Of a stretch of 13,109 bases of DNA, positions 6,008-13,109 are shown piece after piece. The DNA is from an uncultured Collinsella sp. (GTDB lineage: Bacteria > Actinomycetota > Coriobacteriia > Coriobacteriales > Coriobacteriaceae), in the NCBI GenBank assembly GCA_900554465.1, contig USHF01000023.1:1-13109 (forward strand), given 5' to 3'. Within the stretch, counting starts at the first letter, position 1, and each line of letters begins with the position of its first letter. The notes under the pieces were generated by a model, which ran no database searches, was not told where the DNA came from, and worked only from the letters and a program-made list of their open reading frames with translations. The translations under genes were made by a program, and so were the position numbers.

Positions 6008-7222
6008 TTACGCGCTTACTTCGGCCACGCTCTTCGAGGTTTCGGGTGAATCGGCTCCGTCCCCCGTCGTCTGTCCCTTCGCCGGCACCACGCCAAAGCA
6101 GTAGCTCAGCGCCGCAGACACCGCAAATGCCACACCGCCGGCAGCGCAGCACCACAGCAGGTTCGAGATGCCGCCCGTGGCAAAGCCAATGACCATAAGG
6201 ACATTCGTCATGCCGATGGTATAGGCCGTAACGTGGCCCACGGCCGCAACAAGGCCTCCGACGGCGCCGCCAATGGCCATGCACGTCAGGCACCTGCCAT
6301 ATTTAAAGCCGCAACCGTACAGCGCCGGCTCGCTTACGCCGCCAAGAACACCCGAGATTGAATAGCCCAGCATGAGCGCCTTCTCGTCCTTATCCGCAAC
6401 GCGAAGCGACGCGCCAAAGGGCATGCCCCAAACGGCGAACGTTGCCATCGTCGCGGCGATCAGGATGCACGAATCCGTTCCCACACTCATAAACTGCGCA
6501 TAGGCGAGCGATAGGACAACGTTGCTGACGCCGGCGATCTTTAGGAACTCCCAGCCCGCAGCAAGCCCCATGAGCGTGAGCAGCGACACGATGCCACCGG
6601 AATTGCCAAGCATAAACATAAGCTGGCCCAACAGCATGCCCAGATAGCTGCCCGCCGGCGCCGTAATACACAGCGAAACCGGAACCATGACAAGCATGGT
6701 CGCAAACGGAACGAACGAAAACGCCACGGCCTTAGGGATAACGCGCTTAAAGAAACACTCCACTCGCCATAGCACGGGCACCGAGATGAGAACCGGAATA
6801 ACAGTCGTCGTGTAATCGTTGACCGGCGCAGGAAGCAGACCATACACGGAAGTCATCGATGCCCCCGTCGTCGATGCGGCATCGACAAGCTTGAGTAAAT
6901 CGGGTGCAATCAATACGCCGCCCAGCATCATGCCCAGCTGCTCCGAGCAACCGAGCTGGCGGGCGGCCGCCCAACCAAGATAAATGGGCAAAAAGTAGTA
7001 GCCGGCGTTATAGAGCCAACTGTAGAACAGGCGATAGATATCGGAATCGGCAGACCACAGGCCCAGCATGCCTTCGCCCATAATGACAGCGACGGTGCGG
7101 AACAACGCCGCGCAGACAATAAACGGCAGCGCCGACATCATGCTTTTGGACAGATAGTCCACCACGGCCATGGCGTTTGATGAAACCGACGTTGTAAACG
7201 AGGTGTTAGAAACTTGTAGCAT
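6008..7222 (-). CDS. PTS EIIC sugar permease domain protein without EIIA or EIIB
   Basis: EIIC is the membrane channel of a phosphotransferase system that phosphorylates a sugar during uptake. The 404-residue protein is strongly hydrophobic with about ten membrane segments. It has NDYTTTVIPVL at about residues 135-145 and the signature GVSEPALYGCGFKYGR at 295-310, matching GI(S/T)EPA(I/L)YG of the glucose/beta-glucoside EIIC family. There is no EIIB domain with its phosphorylated cysteine in front and no EIIA after it; the tail after residue 380 is short and polar. The start at 7222 has an AAAGG ribosome-binding site 6 nt upstream; ATG 7244-7246 is a possible alternative. It follows accDA by 40 nt and is closed by a terminator, so it may share the fab/acc transcript. 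Substrate is unknown. Confidence 0.88.
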   Translation of the reverse strand: MLQVSNTSFTTSVSSNAMAVVDYLSKSMMSALPFIVCAALFRTVAVIMGEGMLGLWSADSDIYRLFYSWLYNAGYYFLPIYLGWAAARQLGCSEQLGMMLGGVLIAPDLLKLVDAASTTGASMTSVYGLLPAPVNDYTTTVIPVLISVPVLWRVECFFKRVIPKAVAFSFVPFATMLVMVPVSLCITAPAGSYLGMLLGQLMFMLGNSGGIVSLLTLMGLAAGWEFLKIAGVSNVVLSLAYAQFMSVGTDSCILIAATMATFAVWGMPFGASLRVADKDEKALMLGYSISGVLGGVSEPALYGCGFKYGRCLTCMAIGGAVGGLVAAVGHVTAYTIGMTNVLMVIGFATGGISNLLWCCAAGGVAFAVSAALSYCFGVVPAKGQTTGDGADSPETSKSVAEVSA

Positions 7223-7262
7223 GGAACGCCTTTCCCAATATGACATGCGGGCTGTCCCTTTG

Positions 7263-8973
7263 TCACATCGTGCGGTATCGACCGATTGCGCGGTACTTTT
7301 CGTAGCGGAGGTTTGTGAGGGTCGCGTCGTCGAGCTGCCCAAGCGTATCGAAGGCATCAAATGCCGAGGACATGACGGCACCGGCGATCTCCTCATGCGA
7401 CAGGCCCTTATCGTCAACAATGCCGTCGATGATGCCGAGCGCCAGCAGATCGGGGGCCGTGAGCTTAAGCGCCTCGGCGGCCTCATCCGCACGCTCGGTA
7501 TCCTTCCACAGGATCGACGCACAGGCCTCGGGGCTCACGACTGAATAGGCCGAGCTCGAGAGCATCAGGATGCGGTCGGCCACGGACAGCGCCAGCGCGC
7601 CACCAGAGCCGCCCTCGCCTGTCACCACCGAGACAATCGGTGTCTTAAGGCCGCTCATCTCCATGAGATTCTGGGCAATCGCCTCGCCCTGACCGCGCTC
7701 CTCGGCACCGATGCGGCAAAACGCGCCCGAAGTATCGACCAGGCACAGAACCGGTCGACCAAACTTTTCGGCCTGGCGCATAAGGCGACGCGCTTTGCGG
7801 TAGCCTTCGGGATGCGCCATACCAAAGTTGCGGCGCATACGCTCTTTGGTCGTGGTGCCGCGCTCGATGGCGATGACCGTTACGGGACGTCCGTCTTTCC
7901 AGCCAATGCCAGCCACCACAGCGGCATCGTCGCCAAAGTAGCGGTCGCCGTGCAGCTCCACAAATCCATCCAGGCCCAGCGAGATCATCTCGCCCGCCGT
8001 GGCACGATCTGCCGAGCGCGTCTGTTTGACAATTTCGAGTGCGGCTTTTGGCGCGGCCGAGCGCTTGAACAAATGTCCCAGCTTTTTGCCGCGGCGGCCC
8101 GTATGCACGATCTCATGTGGTGCCCCCAGGCCGGGTGCGCGCCCTTCGTGCAGCGCCAGCAGCTCGCCTACCGTGAGCGCAATCTCGCCACGCGGAACAA
8201 CGGCATCGCAAAAGCCGTGCTCCAGCAAAAACTCGGAGCGCTGGAATCCCTTGGGCAAGCGCTTGTGCATGTTCTGCTCGATCACGCGCGGGCCGGCAAA
8301 CGCCGTCAGGGCATCGGGCTCGGCCAAGATGATGTCGCCTTCCATGGCAAAGCTCGCAGTCACGCCACCGGTCGTCGGATCGGTGAGCACCGTGATGTAC
8401 AGGCCGCCCGCCTCGCTATGACGCCTAACCGCCGCAGAGATTTTGGCCATCTGCATGAGCGAGGTCACGCCCTCCTGCATGCGGGCGCCACCCGATACGG
8501 TAAAGCCAACGACCGGCAATCCCAACTCGGTCGCATGCTCAAATGTGCGACAGATCTTCTCGCCCACCACGGAACCCATCGAGCCCATCATAAAGTTGGC
8601 GTCCATAAAGAAGAGCGCGGTATCGAAGCCGCAGATTTTACCCCTGCCGCACACGACGGCATCACGCTCGCCCGAACGCTCGCTCACGCTCTTGAGCTTG
8701 TCGGCATAGCCGGGAAACGAGAGAAAGTCCTCCGACGCCAGATTGGCATCCCATTCCTCAAACGTGCCCTCGTCGACCGTCATGCGCATGCGCGCGCGAC
8801 CACTCACGCGAAAGTGTTTTCCGCAACGAGGGCAGACCTCGAGGTTGTCGTGCAGGCGCGCCTCATCGATCACGCGGCGGCACTCCGGGCACTTGATAAA
8901 CACATGGCGCGCGGGAAACTCGGCGCACGACTCGGTCATCGGCCCCTCGAGGACGTTGACCGTCTTCGCTTTT

Positions 8974-8987
<14 letters not shown>
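7263..8987 (-). CDS. accDA: Acetyl-CoA carboxylase carboxyltransferase, fused beta and alpha subunits
   Basis: This enzyme moves CO2 from carboxybiotin on AccB to acetyl-CoA, giving malonyl-CoA. The 574-residue protein joins two normally separate subunits. Residues 30-285 are AccD-like: a zinc finger CPEC (Cys33, Cys36) and CPRC (Cys52, Cys55), then VSGGARMQEG and LTDPTTGGVTASFA. Residues 317-560 are AccA-like: DGFVELHGDRYFGDD, RNFGMAHPEGYRKA, GAEERGQGEAIAQNL and GEGGSGGALALSVADR. The AccA N-terminal helical region of about 50 residues seems to be missing at the junction. The usual DTPGA(Y/F) loop reads DTSGAFCRIGAEE. The ATG at 8985-8987 overlaps the accC stop by 14 nt; ATG 8981 is an alternative. 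Fusion gives fixed 1:1 subunit stoichiometry. Confidence 0.95.
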
Positions 8988-10317
<1,330 letters not shown>

Positions 10318-10327
10318 GAAGCCTTCC

Positions 10328-10750
10328 TTAACTTTCGTGCATGAGTGCAAAAGACATATCGGCGCGGCAGCAAACCTCACCGTTGACGCTCGCAGTACCC
10401 GTCGCAAAGCGGAACGGCCCGCGCGCACGCGTGATGGTGCACACCAGATCAACCGTGTCGCCCGGGCGCACCGGACGCTTAAAGCGCACCTTGTCCAGAC
10501 TCGTGTAGAACGGCGTCGCGCCGCGCGCCTCCTCATCGCCCATCAGCAGCACGCAACAGTTTTGGGCGAGCATCTCGCACTGAATCACGCCGGGGACCAC
10601 CGGGTTTCCCGGAAAATGCCCCTGCAAAAAGTACTCGTCGCCCGTGATCGTGATCTTGCCGTGGGCCTCGTCGCCCACCAGCTCGGCCTCGTCGAGCAAA
10701 AGCATCGGTTCGCGATGCGGCAACAGTTCCTTAAGCTCTTCTTTGTTCAT
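10328..10750 (-). CDS. fabZ: 3-hydroxyacyl-ACP dehydratase
   Basis: FabZ removes water from 3-hydroxyacyl-ACP in each elongation cycle and is a soluble hot-dog-fold enzyme. The 140-residue product begins MNKEELKELLPHREPMLLLDE and has the catalytic motif GHFPGNPVVPGVIQCEMLAQ with His45 and Glu59, followed by the substrate-tunnel segment KVRFKRPVRPGDTV. Size is typical. The ATG at 10748-10750 follows AGGTG by 6 nt; a GTG three codons upstream is less likely because it would precede no conserved residue. It lies 9 nt after accB and 10 nt before accC, an arrangement common in Gram-positive fab/acc operons. Confidence 0.96.
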   Translation of the reverse strand: MNKEELKELLPHREPMLLLDEAELVGDEAHGKITITGDEYFLQGHFPGNPVVPGVIQCEMLAQNCCVLLMGDEEARGATPFYTSLDKVRFKRPVRPGDTVDLVCTITRARGPFRFATGTASVNGEVCCRADMSFALMHES

Positions 10751-10759
10751 GGATATCAC

Positions 10760-11233
10760 CTATCCGATCCTCATGAGGCAGCTGCCAAACTCCACGAGGT
10801 CGCCGTCGGCCACGCAGATCTCGAGCACCTCGCCGTCTGCCTCTGCCGTTACCTCGTTGAGAACCTTCATGGCCTCGATGATGCAGAGCGTCTCGCCGGC
10901 CTTGACCTTAGAGCCCACGTGCACAAACGGCTCGTCGCCCGGCGCCGGGGCAGCATAGAAAACGCCGACCATGGGAGCGGTCACCTCGGTGCCCTTGGGC
11001 TCCGGTGCGGCGGCAGGTGTCTGCGCGGCGGGCTCCGGTGCGGCAGGCGCGACTGTGGGAGCTGCAACTGGAGCGGCCATAGCGCTCGGCATGGGCATGG
11101 GCACGGCAACCGGCTGTGCGGCGCTCGCGCGCTCGAGTTCGACCGCGGTGCCATCGGGCTCCTCAACGCGTACGCGCGTGAGGCCGCGGTCCTCCATAAC
11201 ATCGGCTATCTCGGCAAGTCTTTTGGAATCCAT
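10760..11233 (-). CDS. accB: Acetyl-CoA carboxylase biotin carboxyl carrier protein
   Basis: AccB carries the biotin that shuttles CO2 from AccC to the carboxyltransferase. The 157-residue product has a short N-terminal helical part (about 1-35), an alanine/proline-rich flexible linker (about 38-79), and a biotinyl domain (about 82-157) with the signature IIEAMKVLNEV, so Lys123 is the biotinylated residue. A biotin ligase (BirA) encoded elsewhere is required. The ATG at 11231-11233 follows a GAGGAG site that lies within the end of fabF, 3 nt from the fabF stop, so coupling is likely. Length and domain order are normal. Confidence 0.96.
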   Translation of the reverse strand: MDSKRLAEIADVMEDRGLTRVRVEEPDGTAVELERASAAQPVAVPMPMPSAMAAPVAAPTVAPAAPEPAAQTPAAAPEPKGTEVTAPMVGVFYAAPAPGDEPFVHVGSKVKAGETLCIIEAMKVLNEVTAEADGEVLEICVADGDLVEFGSCLMRIG

Positions 11234-11236
11234 GCT

Positions 11237-12484
11237 CTAGCTCCTCGTATATCTACGCAGCGCGATGGCGGCGTTGTGCCCGCCAAAGCCCAGGTTGGTC
11301 GAAAGCGCCCAGGTAAGGTCGGCGCGAACCGCGCGATTGGGCGTGTAGTCAAGATCGCAGGCGGGATCGGGCGTGTGGTAGTTAATGGTCGGCGGCACCA
11401 CGCCCTGCTCGAGCGCCATGGCGCAGGCCATGACCTCGATGGCGCCCGTGGCACCGATCATGTGGCCGGTCATCGACTTAGTCGACGAGACGTGCGCGGC
11501 GCGCGCCGCGTCCTCGCCGAGCGCACGCTTAATGCCCGCCGTCTCGGACGAATCGTTGAGCTTGGTCGATGTGCCGTGGGCATTGATGTAGAGGCCCTCG
11601 GAAGGCCTGACGTCGCCCTCGGTCACCGCCAGCGATATCGCGCGGGCAATGCCGGCAGCCTCGGGATCGGGGCTCGTGATGTGATAGGCATCATCGGTGT
11701 TGCCGTAGCCCACGACCTCGGCATAAATGTGCGCACCGCGCGCCTGCGCATGTTCCATGCTCTCGAGCACGAGCACGCAGGCGCCCTCGCCCATCACAAA
11801 GCCATCGCGGTCTGCATCGAACGGGCGGCAAGCCGTCGCGGGATCAGGGTTGGTGGTCAATGCGCGGCAGGACGTAAAGCCCGCAACGGCATCGGGGATA
11901 ATTGCGGCCTCGGCGCCGCCCGCGAGGATCGCGTCGGCATAGCCGTGCTTGATGGCGCGGAACGCCTCGCCCACCGCATGGGCCGAGGTTGCGCACGCGG
12001 TCACCACGGGCAGGGTCGGGCCCTTTGCCTTGTGGCGGATTGCGATATTGCCCGATGCCATGTTGGGGATCATCATCGCGATCATATAGGGCGATGCGCG
12101 GCGGGGCCCACGTTCGGCAATCGTATGGACGTTGTCGACGAGCGTCGTCATGCCGCCCACGCCCGAGCCCACGTAGACGCCCAGGCGCTCGCGATCGATG
12201 GCGCCTTCGACATCAAAGCCCGCATCGTGCATGGCCTCGTCCGAAGCCGCCATCGCAAACTGAACGCAGGGGTCGAGATGCTTGGCGTCACGCTTGCCAA
12301 AGTACTCGTTGCCGTCAAAGCCCTTGACCTCGGCCGCCACCTTAACGGCAAACGCATCGGTATCGAAGTGCGTGATCGGGCCGATGCCGCACGTGCCGGC
12401 GCACATGGCCGCCCAGGTGGCAAGCGCGGTGTTGCCGAGCGGCGATACGGCACCGATGCCGGTGATTGCAACTCTCTGTTCCAT
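11237..12484 (-). CDS. fabF: 3-oxoacyl-ACP synthase II
   Basis: FabF extends acyl-ACP by two carbons through decarboxylative condensation with malonyl-ACP. The 415-residue protein begins MEQRVAITGIGAVSPLGN and has the full catalytic set: Cys164 in VTACATSAHAVGEA, His303 in NAHGTSTKLND, Lys336 in STKSMTGH and His341, closed by LSTNLGFGGHNAAIALRR. Numbering matches Escherichia coli FabF within one residue. The ATG at 12482-12484 has GAGGAG 6 nt upstream; the adjacent ATG at 12485-12487 would be too close to that site, and a TTG at 12500-12502 precedes it. It follows fabG by 39 nt. Confidence 0.97.
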   Translation of the reverse strand: MEQRVAITGIGAVSPLGNTALATWAAMCAGTCGIGPITHFDTDAFAVKVAAEVKGFDGNEYFGKRDAKHLDPCVQFAMAASDEAMHDAGFDVEGAIDRERLGVYVGSGVGGMTTLVDNVHTIAERGPRRASPYMIAMMIPNMASGNIAIRHKAKGPTLPVVTACATSAHAVGEAFRAIKHGYADAILAGGAEAAIIPDAVAGFTSCRALTTNPDPATACRPFDADRDGFVMGEGACVLVLESMEHAQARGAHIYAEVVGYGNTDDAYHITSPDPEAAGIARAISLAVTEGDVRPSEGLYINAHGTSTKLNDSSETAGIKRALGEDAARAAHVSSTKSMTGHMIGATGAIEVMACAMALEQGVVPPTINYHTPDPACDLDYTPNRAVRADLTWALSTNLGFGGHNAAIALRRYTRS

Positions 12485-12523
12485 CATGGTCTCCTCATCC
12501 AAGCCGTTCTTCGGCCCTGATTT

Positions 12524-13090
12524 CTACATCGCCATTCCGCCGTCAACGCGTACAACCTCGCCCGTAATGTAGGAAGCCGCATCGCTCGCCAAAAAGCGCA
12601 CCACGCCGGCCACTTCCTCGGGGCGCGCCATGCGCTTAAGGGGAATCTGCTCCTCGGTTGCCGCACGCACCTTTTCCGAAAGCTTTGCCGTCATATCTGT
12701 CTCGACAAACCCGGGGGCGACCGCGTTCACTCGTACGCCGCGGGGCGCAAGCTCGCGCGCCACCGCCTTGGTCAGGCCGATCACGCCCGCCTTGGAGGCA
12801 GCGTAGTTGGCTTGCCCGGCATTGCCCATCAGGCCCACAACCGAGCTCATGTTAACGACGCAGCCGCCGCGCTGGCGCATAAAGGTCTTGGTGAGCGCGC
12901 GCGTCATGTTAAACGTTCCTTTAAGATTGACATCAAGCACGCGATCGAAGGCGTCATCGCCCATGCGCATGAGCAGGCCATCGCGGGTGATGCCAGCGTT
13001 GTTGACGAGCGCCCAAATGGAGCCAAAGTCGTTGAGGACCGCTTCCACGCACGCGTTGACGGCAGCGGGATCGGCCACGTCGCATTGATA
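12524..13090 (-). CDS. fabG: 3-oxoacyl-ACP reductase, N-terminus missing at contig end
   Basis: FabG reduces 3-oxoacyl-ACP with NADPH; it is a short-chain dehydrogenase/reductase. The 188 residues present include CDVADP, LVNNAGITRDGLLMRM, the catalytic serine in NMSSVVGLMGN, the catalytic tyrosine and lysine in ANYAASKAGVIG, then VAPGFVETDMT and the C-terminal YITGEVVRVDGGMAM. About 60 N-terminal residues, including the nucleotide-binding TGxxxGIG loop, are absent because the contig ends at 13090. Reading on into the adapter would add the false start MYKRQ, which is not part of the protein. It is the most upstream visible gene of the fab/acc operon. Confidence 0.95.
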   Translation of the reverse strand, partial: YQCDVADPAAVNACVEAVLNDFGSIWALVNNAGITRDGLLMRMGDDAFDRVLDVNLKGTFNMTRALTKTFMRQRGGCVVNMSSVVGLMGNAGQANYAASKAGVIGLTKAVARELAPRGVRVNAVAPGFVETDMTAKLSEKVRAATEEQIPLKRMARPEEVAGVVRFLASDAASYITGEVVRVDGGMAM

Positions 13091-13109
13091 CTGTCTCTTA
13101 TACACATCT
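13091..13109. other. Nextera/Tn5 mosaic-end adapter sequence (artefact)
   Basis: The last 19 bases are CTGTCTCTTATACACATCT, identical to the Tn5 mosaic end used in Nextera tagmentation libraries. On the minus strand it encodes the well-known contaminant peptides MCIRDS and MYKRQ. It marks untrimmed adapter at the end of an assembled contig and is not chromosomal sequence or a natural transposon end. Confidence 0.97.

Noticed and set aside
7223..7522. N-terminal extension of the EIIC gene into accDA
   Set aside because: The added residues are a shifted-frame reading of the AccA end, without membrane character; a ribosome-binding site just before 7222 supports the shorter form.
10318..10536. 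N-terminal extension of accC into fabZ
   Set aside because: It overlaps fabZ, is arginine-rich, and the conserved MFDKVLIANRGE start has its own strong ribosome-binding site.
13091..13109. A natural Tn5/IS50 transposon end
   Set aside because: Only the synthetic 19-bp mosaic end is present at the exact contig terminus, which fits library adapter, not an insertion.

Overview
This window is a 13.1 kb piece of a high-GC bacterial chromosome. Every gene I can support lies on the minus strand, so transcription runs from high to low coordinates. The gene content (a fused carboxyltransferase AccD-AccA inside a fab/acc cluster, a bacterial S10-type ribosomal cluster, an EIIC-only PTS gene) and the protein sequences suggest a gut Coriobacteriia member (Actinomycetota), perhaps Collinsella-like. 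That assignment is from memory of such genomes and was not checked by a search. The right end is not genomic: the last 19 bases are the Tn5/Nextera mosaic-end adapter, so the contig stops artificially inside fabG.

Layout in order of transcription. (1) 13090-7263 is a type II fatty-acid synthesis and acetyl-CoA carboxylase cluster: fabG (5' truncated), fabF, accB, fabZ, accC and a fused accDA. Gaps run from -14 to 39 nt, so it reads as one operon. It supplies malonyl-CoA (AccB biotin carrier, AccC biotin carboxylase, AccDA carboxyltransferase) and three elongation-cycle enzymes (FabF condensation, FabG reduction, FabZ dehydration). (2) 7222-6008 is a PTS EIIC membrane permease with no EIIA or EIIB partner nearby, closed by a good intrinsic terminator at 5935-5969. 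(3) 5856-4042 holds a cation diffusion facilitator transporter and a histidine-phosphatase (phosphoglycerate-mutase-like) enzyme. (4) 4041-3583 is a 459-nt non-coding region. It contains a very long inverted repeat (49-bp perfect arms around a 67-nt centre that itself carries a hairpin), a weak candidate promoter and a structured leader. (5) 3582-1 is the ribosomal cluster rplC-rplD-rplW-rplB-rpsS-rplV-rpsC (partial). rpsJ is not at its usual place in front of rplC, and an unusually long structured gap of 179 nt separates rplW from rplB.

The coding genes are ordinary housekeeping genes. The less expected signals are in the two non-coding stretches of the ribosomal region: the long inverted repeat, a 26-bp motif shared by the regions upstream of rplC and rplB (23/26 identical), and possible Shine-Dalgarno-masking RNA folds in front of both genes. 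Together they suggest a local regulatory arrangement for a ribosomal operon that has lost its usual rpsJ start. This is inference from base complementarity by eye; no folding program, alignment or expression data were used.
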